From assembly GCF_900116425.1 (NCBI RefSeq), contig NZ_FPAS01000005.1, positions 62,001 to 126,000 of the forward strand: a stretch of DNA of 64,000 nt. Reading direction: 5' to 3'. The translations under genes and the position numbers were made by a program. The notes beneath the pieces are model-generated. The model saw only the letters and a program-made list of their open reading frames with translations, made no database searches and was not told where the DNA came from. Origin of the DNA: Lishizhenia tianjinensis (GTDB taxonomy: Bacteria > Bacteroidota > Bacteroidia > Flavobacteriales_D > Crocinitomicaceae). Below, piece after piece: positions 1-8,710 of the stretch; the stretch's first letter is position 1, and each line of letters begins with the position of its first letter.

Positions 1-808
1 AACCGTCAAAACTATGTGCGCTTGGGCCAACCCCTAAATATTTTTCCCCTTTCCAATAATTACTATTGTGTACAGCATATTTTTCTTCCCGTGCAAAATT
101 TGATATTTCGTATTGCTCGTAGCCCTTAGCTTGTAAATAAGCAACTAAGAAATCGAATTGCTCACTTTGTGCTTCATTATTTGCCGGTACAATTTTACCT
201 TGCTCTACAGCTTTGTGCAAAGCGGTATTTTCTTCCACGGTTAAACAATAGGCTGAAAGGTGAGCCGGTGAAAAGTGAAGTACTTGATCCAAATTGTTTT
301 TAAAATCCTCTAGGGTAAAATTGGGTAGTCCGTAAATTACATCTATACTAAGCTCAAAACCATAGTTTGCAGCTAAGCGAAGTGCAGATTTTGCCTCTTC
401 TACCGTGTGGGCTCTGTTCATCCAGTCCAAATCTTGCTTTCTAAATGATTGAACACCTATACTCAAACGGTTCACGCCCGCTTTTTTCCAGTCTTCTAAC
501 CTTTCTGCGTTGATGTCATCCGGATTAGCCTCCAAGGTGATTTCACTCTTTGGATTTACCTTAAAATTGGACAGTATGCTGTCAACCAACTGTCTAATTT
601 CCTCTGCATTCAATACACTCGGCGTACCCCCTCCGAAATATATACTGAAAATTTCCTCTGCTTTTAGATATGACTTTCTGACTTCAATTTCTTTACATAT
701 AGCCTTTACCATACGCGTTCTATACTTTTCAAAACTTGTTGAAAAATGAAAATCGCAATAAGAACACGCTTGCTTACAAAAGGGAATATGTATGTATATA
801 CCGGCCAT
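1..808 (-). CDS. hemW: HemW-like radical SAM protein, 3' end cut by window
   Basis: Translating the minus strand from the ATG at 808 gives a protein starting MAGIYIHIPFCKQACSYCDF. The CxxxCxxC motif binds the radical-SAM 4Fe-4S cluster, and it is followed by the SAM-binding FGGGTPS and by GVQSF and YGLP motifs. This matches the HemW family (formerly called oxygen-independent coproporphyrinogen III oxidase-like), a heme chaperone. About 269 residues are visible and the C-terminal part lies beyond base 1. True HemN has a longer N-terminus with CxxxCxxCxC; starting directly at IYIHIPFC points to HemW. It is divergent from porZ with about 200 bases between the starts. Confidence 0.93.
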   Translation of the reverse strand, partial: MAGIYIHIPFCKQACSYCDFHFSTSFEKYRTRMVKAICKEIEVRKSYLKAEEIFSIYFGGGTPSVLNAEEIRQLVDSILSNFKVNPKSEITLEANPDDINAERLEDWKKAGVNRLSIGVQSFRKQDLDWMNRAHTVEEAKSALRLAANYGFELSIDVIYGLPNFTLEDFKNNLDQVLHFSPAHLSAYCLTVEENTALHKAVEQGKIVPANNEAQSEQFDFLVAYLQAKGYEQYEISNFAREEKYAVHNSNYWKGEKYLGVGPSAHSFDG

Positions 809-1007
809 ACTGCGAAGGTAGAATTTAGTAATGAAATATCTCTCAACTCCTTACAATACTTCATTTTTAAGCCTCACTTTTACCGATTATTAACGTGAAG
901 CGGCTACTTTCGTAGTATTCGCGAGGAAGATTTTTCGTTAACGTCGAGATTTCAAATATTTTTACCATCCTCACGTTTGAGTAATACATTTATACAAAAC
1001 CGACTGA

Positions 1008-3317
1008 ATGAAAAAGTTAATTGCATTAGTTTCTCTTTTTAGTATCACTTTAACCTCCGCTCAAATTGGAATGGGGGAATGGCGTTTGCACATACCATCT
1101 AATAATGCCGTAGCGATAGCTGGAGATAAGCAAAATGTACACGTGATGTATGATAATGCGCTTTTAAGCTACGACGTAAATGCCAATGAAGTAACCCGAA
1201 GAGATAAGATAGATTACCTTTCTGAAATTGAACTAAGTACAATAGGTTTTGATACGGAAAGTCAGCAACTTTTCATCGGTTATGAAACAGGTAATATAGA
1301 TGTTCTTAAAGGAGAAAGAACCACCAACTTACCCTATATTCTGAATGCAAATATTACCGGAGATAAATCTATTTATTCCATAGAAGCCCACGAGAACATT
1401 GTTTATTTGGCAACAGGTTTTGGTATAGTTTTGATTAACCCAAGCAACTTGGAAGTTATAGATACCTACTACCCCAGTTCAGGAAACCAAGCCATTGTAG
1501 ATATAGATTTTCATCATGATTCCATTTTTGCTCTTACATCCGATAAACTCTACAGAGGTGCATTGAATAACAACTTTTTAGCAGATCCTTCTCAATGGGT
1601 TGTAGACCAGAGGTTGGCCGACTACAGTGCGGAAGGGGCTTATACGCACATTACCACTTTTATAGATGAGCAATACGTAATTTATCGCCATGAAAACTAT
1701 GAAGAAGACACTATTTTTCAGCTTTCTACAGGTGATGTATTCTTAGACCAAAGAGAAATAAATCAAATTTCTATCACAGACAACCGCATGGCTGTTTGTA
1801 TGGAAGGAGGAACGGTTATTTACGATGAAACACTCAATATACTCGACAATATTTATCAATACGTTAACCAGGTTTACCCCTCTTCTCGCGGTGCCATGTT
1901 TATCAACAATCAATTTTACATTGCCGATAACAATTCAGGATTTGTGCGTGCCAGCAATGCTTTCTACAGTGAGATTCTTGGTTTTGACGGTCCGTATAAC
2001 AAACTAGCAGTAGCCTTAGATTGGGGCGATGGTAAACTCGCTGTAGCAGGAGGTCAACTCGATGGGAAAAACCCCGCATTTAGACGCCACGGTGCCTATA
2101 CCTTCGAAGAGGAACAGTGGATAAATTTCAACCCAGGTAACCAAGCTTTGATGGATGCTTCGGGTTATTGGGACATCATTTCTGTTGCCGTTGATCCTTA
2201 CAATTCGGATCGTGTTGCGTTTGGAACTTACTCTCAATTGCCCTTGTTATTAACCGAAGACGGAGTAAACATTACCGATACCTTTACTCCCTCCAACAGT
2301 TACCTCGAGTTTTCTTCTCTAGGAAACGGATGGAGTTATGTTTCGGATATGGCTTTTGACAACGATGGCGTATTATGGGTGTTAAACAGTTTAAGCGCAA
2401 AACCTTTGAAGGCCTATACACCGGATGGACAATGGTATGAATTTCAATTGCCTTCTTCGGTTAGCAACAAATACACGGGAGATTTGGTTATAGACTACAA
2501 CGGTGTAAAATGGTTCTCGGTAACAGGAACAGGAGTTGTTGCCTTTGATGAAGGAAAAGATTTAGAAGATCCATCTGATGACGAGTACAAAATACTTGGA
2601 ACAAGTGAAAACAATGGAGATTTAAATTCGGATCAAATATCTGCCATGGTGGTTGATTTTGATAATGAGCTTTGGGTAGGTTCTCCCAATGGATTGCGCA
2701 TTTTATATGCTACATCTGGTGTTTTTGATGCAGATCCAGGAGATTACAATTTTCAGAATTTGGTGAAACAATTCGAGGAAAATGCAGAAGAAATTTTAAA
2801 AAATGTATACATCACAGATATAGCGGTAGATGGTGCAAATCGTAAATGGATAGGGACTGAAAACTCGGGAGTATTCTTGTTTTCTGAAAACGGTTTAGAA
2901 GTTATTCGAGAATTTAATACAGCAAACAGTCCTTTAGTTTCTGACGCCATTTTAGACATTACCATAGATCAGAACACGGGAGAGGTGTTTATTGCTACCG
3001 ATAATGGGTTAGTTTCTTATAGAAGCGATGCCACATTTGGAGATAGTGAATATGAGAATGTAGTCGTTTTTCCAAATCCTGTGCGACCAGAATATGAAGG
3101 CATGATTACCATACAAGGGATAGCCTTTAACTCGGAAGTGAGAATTACTGATGTTGCAGGTAACTTGGTTTACTCTACGAGCAGTAATGGTGGTACGGCA
3201 ACCTGGAATGGAAAAACCATGGAAGGCCAGCGCGCTGCAACAGGCGTTTACCTCATCTGGACAACTCCGAAGGAAGGAAAAGGAAGAAAAGTGGGCAAGG
3301 TGGTTTTCATCAATTAG
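1008..3317 (+). CDS. porZ: PorZ-like T9SS beta-propeller protein
   Basis: This 769-residue protein has a signal peptide (residues 1-18, ending TSA-Q). Two long stretches of repeated propeller blades follow, with two-component-regulator-propeller-like motifs such as DNDGVLWVLNS, YNGVKWFSV, DNELWVGSPNGL and NRKWIGTENSGV. A C-terminal beta-sandwich domain (about 685-769) begins VFPNPV and ends GKVVFIN, resembling a T9SS sorting domain. Length and architecture match PorZ of Porphyromonas gingivalis, a surface T9SS component that works with the sortase PorU and binds A-LPS. The stop codon is one base before the recO start, so the two are probably cotranscribed. Function is inferred from the family. 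Confidence 0.85.
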   Translation: MKKLIALVSLFSITLTSAQIGMGEWRLHIPSNNAVAIAGDKQNVHVMYDNALLSYDVNANEVTRRDKIDYLSEIELSTIGFDTESQQLFIGYETGNIDVLKGERTTNLPYILNANITGDKSIYSIEAHENIVYLATGFGIVLINPSNLEVIDTYYPSSGNQAIVDIDFHHDSIFALTSDKLYRGALNNNFLADPSQWVVDQRLADYSAEGAYTHITTFIDEQYVIYRHENYEEDTIFQLSTGDVFLDQREINQISITDNRMAVCMEGGTVIYDETLNILDNIYQYVNQVYPSSRGAMFINNQFYIADNNSGFVRASNAFYSEILGFDGPYNKLAVALDWGDGKLAVAGGQLDGKNPAFRRHGAYTFEEEQWINFNPGNQALMDASGYWDIISVAVDPYNSDRVAFGTYSQLPLLLTEDGVNITDTFTPSNSYLEFSSLGNGWSYVSDMAFDNDGVLWVLNSLSAKPLKAYTPDGQWYEFQLPSSVSNKYTGDLVIDYNGVKWFSVTGTGVVAFDEGKDLEDPSDDEYKILGTSENNGDLNSDQISAMVVDFDNELWVGSPNGLRILYATSGVFDADPGDYNFQNLVKQFEENAEEILKNVYITDIAVDGANRKWIGTENSGVFLFSENGLEVIREFNTANSPLVSDAILDITIDQNTGEVFIATDNGLVSYRSDATFGDSEYENVVVFPNPVRPEYEGMITIQGIAFNSEVRITDVAGNLVYSTSSNGGTATWNGKTMEGQRAATGVYLIWTTPKEGKGRKVGKVVFIN

Positions 3318-3318
3318 T

Positions 3319-4029
3319 ATGAAGAAAAATTTAACGGGAATACTTCTCAAAAAAACAGATTACTCCGAAACGAGTTTGATTTTAAAATTCTTTACCCTTG
3401 AGGAAGGCATACAGGATTTTATTTTCCAAGGTGCAAAGAAAAAAAATGCCAACATACTCTTTCCCTTAAGCATTAGTGAAATTACCTGCTACAAAAGAAA
3501 TGACAGTAGTTTGGGGAAAATTTCGGCCATACAAGCTGAGTACAATTTTCAGGACTTATGCATGCATCCTGTGAAATCTAGTCTGCTATTTTTCATGGCG
3601 GAAGTGGCTACAAAAAGTATCATTCAGGAAGTAAAAGACCCTAGCTTTTTCCATTTTATAAAAGATGAAATGTTGTGGTTAAACACCAGCGATGAATACA
3701 CCAATTACCCTTTGTATTTTTTACTAGAGTTCTCTAAACTTCTTGGTTTTTACCCAGAAAGCGAACATGAGCAAGCAGCTTATTTCGATGTGGAGGAAGG
3801 GAAGATTTGTACTTTTAAACCTCAAGGTCATAAATACATCTATGATGAAAGTATTGCTTACTTAAATGCAATGCTACGCCAAAAAGAAAAAATCAACCAA
3901 CTTGCTTTGGAGATACCCAAGCGCGAAAGAAAACAACTCTTACAACACCTAATTAGCTATTTCAGCTATCATTTAGACAACTTTAATCAATTAAAGACCA
4001 TAAAGGTGATAGAGGCTGTTTTAAGCTAA
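3319..4029 (+). CDS. recO: DNA repair protein RecO
   Basis: The 236-residue product starts MKKNLTGILLKKTDYSETS, the typical RecO N-terminal OB fold. RecO works with RecR to load RecA on SSB-coated gaps in RecF-pathway repair. The ATG at 3319 was chosen because it restores the family N-terminus and sits one base after the porZ stop; the same frame is open upstream from 3151, but that part overlaps porZ. The C-terminal half is helical. The zinc-binding cysteines of some RecO proteins are not obvious here, as is usual in Bacteroidota. Confidence 0.9.
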   Translation: MKKNLTGILLKKTDYSETSLILKFFTLEEGIQDFIFQGAKKKNANILFPLSISEITCYKRNDSSLGKISAIQAEYNFQDLCMHPVKSSLLFFMAEVATKSIIQEVKDPSFFHFIKDEMLWLNTSDEYTNYPLYFLLEFSKLLGFYPESEHEQAAYFDVEEGKICTFKPQGHKYIYDESIAYLNAMLRQKEKINQLALEIPKRERKQLLQHLISYFSYHLDNFNQLKTIKVIEAVLS

Positions 4030-4213
4030 AATCAAGCTTTATTTCCTGTTAGGAACAGTACGGAAAACCCGGAAAGACAAAATATATTGAACACAGGCGT
4101 TTAAGGGCGACTTTAGAAGCCCGTGAAAGGCCTTGTGTGAAAAGATTTTGGATAGAGGATTTGGAGGGAAGGCCCGCCCCCCAAGAATCTTGGGGGGAAA
4201 CAGCCAAATTTAA
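4030..4213. other. Intergenic GC-rich element with perfect hairpin
   Basis: This 184-base gap between the convergent recO and the T9SS protein is richer in G and C than its surroundings and holds no ORF. It includes paired-looking segments GGGC/GCCC (about 4107-4127) and GGCC/GGCCC (about 4128-4175). It ends with a perfect 9-bp stem and 3-base loop (CCCCCCAAG at 4177-4185, CTTGGGGGG at 4189-4197). The final stem may terminate transcription from either side. The upstream part resembles a structured RNA or repeated intergenic element of flavobacteria, but I cannot assign it to a family. Confidence 0.45.
4177..4197. terminator. 9-bp G/C hairpin between convergent genes
   Basis: CCCCCCAAG-AAT-CTTGGGGGG forms a perfect 9-bp stem with a 3-base loop, placed 17 bases beyond the stop of the minus-strand T9SS gene and 148 bases beyond the recO stop. 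There is no long T tract on either side (AAA follows on the plus strand), so intrinsic termination is plausible but not certain. Confidence 0.45.
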
Positions 4214-7033
4214 TTATCTCAACAGGTTAATATGTCCTGTAATTACGTAGTTTTTATCTTCTTCGTCTTCTATAGAATACATGATCTTGTAGACATAAGT
4301 ACCTGATTTCATAGGTTGACCTAAAGAATTAGCTCCATCCCAAGTGGCATTCATATCTTTCGAATTATACAACAAGTTCCCCCATCTATCAAAAATCCAC
4401 ATTTCAAAATCTTCTATATAATCTCCGCGAACGATGAGGGTATTGTTGAACTCATTTCCATCTGGTGTGAAGGTATTTGGGACATAAATAGCGGGGTAAC
4501 ATTCTGTAGAGAAAGTAACGACCATTGCGTCTTCATAGGTACATCCGAACTCATCTGTTACGACCACGCTGTAGGTTCCCTGATAGGTAGAAGTAATGGT
4601 TTGACTTGTTGAACCATTGGACCATTGGTAACTTGTAAATACAGAATCTGTGGTGATGTTAATAGGATCTTGCGGACAAATTACTGTATCTGGACCCACA
4701 CTTACCGTTCTGGCTGGATATACCTCCACAAAGATACTGTCGTAATTTACACATCCTTCAGCATCCGTACCTGTTAGGTGGTACATCATAGAAACCTGAG
4801 GAACAAAAGATTGGTTATCAGTAACCCCCATGTCCCAATTATAAATGGTTGCACCCGCTCCAAACAGGGTAACAGGATCTCCTTCACAAACGGCATCGTC
4901 TGTAGTGTTGGCTACCACGTTGGGCAGATTATTTACTGTAATTTCTATGCTTGCTGTATCTATACATCCAAATTGATTGACACCTAAAACGTGGTAAAGC
5001 GTTGTAACTTGAGGAGTATCGTAGGTATTGTCTATCACATTGTTATCCCAGAAATAATCCACAGCACCAGAACCAAAAAGCAAAGTGCTATCTCCTAAAC
5101 AAAGTACTGTTTCTGAAGCGTTAGCAGCAACGATAGGATTTGGATTAACCACTACCGTAACATTGGAAGTATCTAAACAACCGTTTTGATCTTCTCCGAT
5201 TACAGTATAAGTATTTGTAGCTGTTGGGTAAAGTTCTGCACCATCAATCACACCATTATCCCAGGTATAAATAGTTGCACCAACACCCGAAAGTATGGTA
5301 GTATCTCCTTCACACAATACAGAATCTGAAGCTGTAGCTTGCACGATAGGACGTTGATTTACAACTATGGTTGTATTCGTTGTTTGTCCGGGTGCTGCAC
5401 AACATTTTAAAATGTTTACATAACCAATAGGCTCGTAGGTTGTTGTTACAACAGGGTAAACTTCAAACACATCTCCATCTACTGCACCTTGAATAAGTGT
5501 AGTATCCGTTCCGTGGGTGTATTCAAAATCTACTGGACTCGTTGTACCTGTAATGGTGATGGTAAATGTAACGGTATCTCCTTCACAAATTGTGTTTACA
5601 TCTGGTGTTAACACCACCTCTGGTTCGTTGTATCCTAAAGTTAGGTAGCGCGTTGAGTTGTTGGGAACAACCGCATCAGTTATACCGGCAATAGTGAAGT
5701 ATCCATTAGCATAAGAAAAAGATAAACCACTTTGACCATCTTGGAAAACAGTAGCATTTGAAAAATCACCATCTGTATCTACCAACAATCTTAATTTCGT
5801 CATGTCAATAGCACTCATATCGTAACAAGAGTCCATTTTTACATCCCAATTAAAAGCTTGGGCAAAGTTTGTTTTCGTGACTTTAAACTCATTTTCAAAA
5901 CGAGCACCTATTCCAGCTGGAGCTTCTAACGTTGAAGCTGGACTCGCACAGTAACTTCCGTTATTTTGTCCCATAGTTACATGCGACAAGTTTACTGCGA
6001 AAGCACCACCATTGGCTGCATTTGTAGCTGCGAGGTTATCTAAATAAATCCTATAACTATCATCAAAAGCGTGCGATTGCTTTTGCTCCAAAGCTTCATC
6101 ATCATCTCTAGAAATACCAATAACATCGTTGTGATAAGTTGGATTATCACTCGCATCCCAGATTATCGTTCCATCTGTGGCAATATAATCTCCTTGAGCT
6201 CCACCTCCTGTATTTAAAAGTGTTACACCATATTTAATAGCAAGGTAGGTGTGTACTTTATTCATTTCTAACAAGGTAAGATCCCTGTCAAAAAAGATTA
6301 CTTCGTGTAAGAAACCGTTCAACCCCGAATTGGTTGTATACGCTCCACCTCCATTTGGTCTTACTCCGAAATATAAACCTACAGCACCCCCAGATTGCGA
6401 GGCTACTCCACCTGTATATTCTAATGAACTTTGGTAGGCATCCATAGAAGTTGTTGTAGATCTATTTCCTTTGTAAGAAATAACTTCAGGTTCAAAATCT
6501 TCGGCCCAATCTCTACATGCGTTGGTAGAAAGACCTAAGTTAAATCCGATAGCTAATCGCCCAGTATTGTTTAAGTTTCTCAACTGTATACCCGTAGAAC
6601 CTTGATTGTACAATACCATGTGATCGTTCTGCGTTGCAACGGGTGTGTATTGCGCGGAAAAGAAACTCCCCTCATCTCCAGCACTTGCATTCGCTAACAA
6701 ATTCAGCGTAGAAGAAGTGTTTTCTAAAGCCTGCATAGTTGCTGCAGTAAAATTCGCTGGGTTTGTAAAATGAAGGGTCATGTTATAGTTTGAAACATTT
6801 CCTGCCGGCGTATTTGTAGCTTGAGGATAAGGCGCTTGTGCCTCGTTTAGTGTTACTTGTGTTGCCCCTGTAGGAAAAGTTGTTGACCAACTTGTTACAT
6901 CCCCTGTAGCTAAAGCATCTGGTTTAAACCATGCTGTTAAGTTCGCAGTACCTACATTTCCTGGTGTAGGCGTTTGTGCTTGTGTTAACGTTGCACAACC
7001 TAATAAGATTAAAAAGAGACTCTTTTTTATCAT
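4214..7033 (-). CDS. T9SS type B sorted surface protein, LamG-like and PKD/Ig-like repeats
   Basis: The 939-residue protein has a signal peptide (1-19, ending TQAQ). An N-terminal lectin-like (LamG-type) region covers about 30-270. Next comes the IGISRDDDEALEQKQS module often seen in surface proteins of this phylum (about 300-470). An Ig-like domain follows, then about four tandem repeats of roughly 80 residues sharing a CxGDxxxLxGxGA..YxWD pattern (about 555-870). A type B T9SS sorting/gliding-associated C-terminal domain ends the protein (VPNTFTPDGNEFNN...IFDRWGNLLY...GHINLLR). It should be exported by T9SS and displayed or released at the surface. The ligand is unknown. A TAACTTTG promoter element lies at 7054-7061. 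Confidence 0.85.
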   Translation of the reverse strand: MIKKSLFLILLGCATLTQAQTPTPGNVGTANLTAWFKPDALATGDVTSWSTTFPTGATQVTLNEAQAPYPQATNTPAGNVSNYNMTLHFTNPANFTAATMQALENTSSTLNLLANASAGDEGSFFSAQYTPVATQNDHMVLYNQGSTGIQLRNLNNTGRLAIGFNLGLSTNACRDWAEDFEPEVISYKGNRSTTTSMDAYQSSLEYTGGVASQSGGAVGLYFGVRPNGGGAYTTNSGLNGFLHEVIFFDRDLTLLEMNKVHTYLAIKYGVTLLNTGGGAQGDYIATDGTIIWDASDNPTYHNDVIGISRDDDEALEQKQSHAFDDSYRIYLDNLAATNAANGGAFAVNLSHVTMGQNNGSYCASPASTLEAPAGIGARFENEFKVTKTNFAQAFNWDVKMDSCYDMSAIDMTKLRLLVDTDGDFSNATVFQDGQSGLSFSYANGYFTIAGITDAVVPNNSTRYLTLGYNEPEVVLTPDVNTICEGDTVTFTITITGTTSPVDFEYTHGTDTTLIQGAVDGDVFEVYPVVTTTYEPIGYVNILKCCAAPGQTTNTTIVVNQRPIVQATASDSVLCEGDTTILSGVGATIYTWDNGVIDGAELYPTATNTYTVIGEDQNGCLDTSNVTVVVNPNPIVAANASETVLCLGDSTLLFGSGAVDYFWDNNVIDNTYDTPQVTTLYHVLGVNQFGCIDTASIEITVNNLPNVVANTTDDAVCEGDPVTLFGAGATIYNWDMGVTDNQSFVPQVSMMYHLTGTDAEGCVNYDSIFVEVYPARTVSVGPDTVICPQDPINITTDSVFTSYQWSNGSTSQTITSTYQGTYSVVVTDEFGCTYEDAMVVTFSTECYPAIYVPNTFTPDGNEFNNTLIVRGDYIEDFEMWIFDRWGNLLYNSKDMNATWDGANSLGQPMKSGTYVYKIMYSIEDEEDKNYVITGHINLLR

Positions 7034-7053
7034 GGTTAAATTTTATAGTTCTC

Positions 7054-7061
7054 CAAAGTTA
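7054..7061 (-). promoter_or_regulatory. -7 promoter element TAACTTTG
   Basis: On the minus strand TAACTTTG matches the Bacteroidota -7 consensus TAnnTTTG, 20 bases upstream of the start codon of the T9SS type B protein. I did not find a convincing TTG -33 element at the expected distance. Confidence 0.5.
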
Positions 7062-7125
7062 TTAAAATCATTAGTGGTTTCTCACATTTCTTATTAAACG
7101 ATGGGTTTAACTTTTTATCTATAAG

Positions 7126-7479
7126 CTAAACGGTATGAAATGCATCTTCTATATGTTCTATTTTCTTTACTTTACTGTTTAGAACGATAGAGATTACATC
7201 TAAACGCGCCTCCGTTTCTATGTTGTTTTCCACCAAATAATTGTGGGCTACTTTAATAATTTGTTTCTGTTTTTTGCGTGTTACTGCCTGATACGGCTCT
7301 CCAATATTATTGTTATTTCTTGTTTTAACCTCAACGAAAACGATATGATTTTGGTCGGAAACAATGATATCTACTTCATTTCTACCGTATCTATAATTTC
7401 TATCTACTATCGTGTAGCCTTTATCTAGCAAGTATTGCACTGCCAGATTTTCTCCTAATTTACCCAAAATTTGATTCAT
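7126..7479 (-). CDS. YraN/UPF0102 family endonuclease-like protein
   Basis: The 117-residue product starts MNQILGKLGENLAVQYLLDKG and contains the YraN signature: GxxGE near the N-terminus, then RNYRYGRNEVDIIVSD and IVFVEVKTR. The E-D-(E)VK arrangement is that of restriction-endonuclease-like PD-(D/E)XK folds. Function in the cell is not settled for the family. The ATG at 7479 matches the family length; the upstream in-frame start at 7530 would add 17 unrelated residues. It is divergent from the exonuclease gene that begins at 7585. Confidence 0.85.
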   Translation of the reverse strand: MNQILGKLGENLAVQYLLDKGYTIVDRNYRYGRNEVDIIVSDQNHIVFVEVKTRNNNNIGEPYQAVTRKKQKQIIKVAHNYLVENNIETEARLDVISIVLNSKVKKIEHIEDAFHTV

Positions 7480-7584
7480 GCTAAGAAAGGTTGATTGTTT
7501 ACCATAAGTTACCCCTTTATTTTGAATCAAAAAAAGATAATTTCGCTTGAATTATTTTTTTTACCTTTCAATAAAAAGTTCATT

Positions 7585-8349
7585 ATGCTCAACAAAGTCA
7601 ACGTAGAGAAAATTCTCTTCCTCGATATAGAAACCGTACCACAAACTTACAGTTATGAAGATTTAGATGAAGATAGTGCCTATCACTTCGGAAATAAAAC
7701 CAAATTCTTTTGGCAGAACAAAACCAAATTAATGGAAGTCAATGGTGAAGAGGTAGAGGTTGAAATGTCACCCGAAGATGTATACGATAGGGCTGGCATC
7801 TACGCCGAATTTGGTAAGGTTGTTTGCATCTCTTGTGGTTTTGTAAAGAACACCGCTACGGGTAAACAAATTCGCATGAAGTCCTTCGACCATGAAGACG
7901 AAGAAACCTTACTGCGTCAATTCTCTGATATGCTCATGGAACATTTTAGTTCTCCCTACCATTTACTTTGCGGACATAATGCCAAAGAATTCGATTTCCC
8001 CTTCATTGCTCGACGCATGTTGATTTTGGGTATTCCATTACCAGCTCCCCTTGATATTGCAGGTAAAAAACCTTGGGAGGTGAATCATTTAGACACCATG
8101 GAATTATGGAAATTTGGTGATTATAAACACTATACAACACTGGCCTTACTCTGTCATATTTTCGGAATTCCCACTCCAAAAGATGATATCAGCGGTGCGG
8201 ATGTGGCTCGTGTTTTTTACGAGGAAGGAGATATTGCAAGAATAAGTCGTTACTGCGAAAAAGATGTAGTAGCTTTGATTCAATTATTCTTAAAAATGAA
8301 AGGTGATGCATTGGTGGAAGAAGGCGATATACATTTTAGTCGTAAGTAA
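7585..8349 (+). CDS. Predicted 3'-5' exonuclease, PolB-type DEDD fold
   Basis: This 254-residue protein carries the DEDDy exonuclease residues: ILFLDIETVP (D and E), HNAKEFDFPFI (D) and YCEKDVVALIQ (Y...D). This is the family described as a 3'-5' exonuclease related to the PolB exonuclease domain (PF10108-like). It probably trims DNA or RNA 3' ends in repair. The frame is open from 7495, but MLNKVNVEKILFLDIE at 7585 gives the normal length. The last 47 bases overlap the start of the lipoprotein gene in another frame. Confidence 0.85.
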   Translation: MLNKVNVEKILFLDIETVPQTYSYEDLDEDSAYHFGNKTKFFWQNKTKLMEVNGEEVEVEMSPEDVYDRAGIYAEFGKVVCISCGFVKNTATGKQIRMKSFDHEDEETLLRQFSDMLMEHFSSPYHLLCGHNAKEFDFPFIARRMLILGIPLPAPLDIAGKKPWEVNHLDTMELWKFGDYKHYTTLALLCHIFGIPTPKDDISGADVARVFYEEGDIARISRYCEKDVVALIQLFLKMKGDALVEEGDIHFSRK

Positions 8350-8710
8350 TTTAGTGTGGAGTTGTAGCTCTCATGAGCAAGAAGAAAAAGCTTTGGAAAA
8401 GAAGCTGTCCTTTTTAGATTATTTAGCACAAGCAGATTATACAGCTTTGGAAACATCTTACCAAGCATTGGAATTGGATACAAATTTTGTAAAGAATTAC
8501 CCGGCTGTGAAACGATTAAAAGAAAGGCAGTTCTTCTTTCCCAAACAAAACTGGAAAAATGATCTCTACCTTTCTTTGACTAAAAATCACGCCGTAAGAG
8601 ATAGTTCATCCTTCCATTTTACGGGCTACAACACCCAAAAGAAGGGTACTGTGCATTTGTATACTTATCCACCCGACACCAATATTTGTGTTTTAGAAAT
8701 TCATGAATAG
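8303..8710 (+). CDS. Small predicted lipoprotein, unknown function
   Basis: The 135-residue product has positively charged residues, a hydrophobic stretch and a lipobox-like site (AIYILVVSNLVWSC) near residues 8-21, so it is probably a lipoprotein anchored through Cys21. The remainder is charged and helical at first (KALEKKLSFLDYLAQAD), then short beta-like segments; I recognise no family. It starts inside the exonuclease gene (47-base overlap) and its end overlaps the LD-carboxypeptidase start by 8 bases, so the three genes are translationally packed and probably one operon. A role near the cell wall is only suggested by the downstream gene. Confidence 0.75.
   Translation: MMHWWKKAIYILVVSNLVWSCSSHEQEEKALEKKLSFLDYLAQADYTALETSYQALELDTNFVKNYPAVKRLKERQFFFPKQNWKNDLYLSLTKNHAVRDSSSFHFTGYNTQKKGTVHLYTYPPDTNICVLEIHE

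Noticed and set aside
4214-7033. Phage tail or adhesin of foreign origin
   Set aside because: The type B sorting domain and base composition match the host T9SS proteins.
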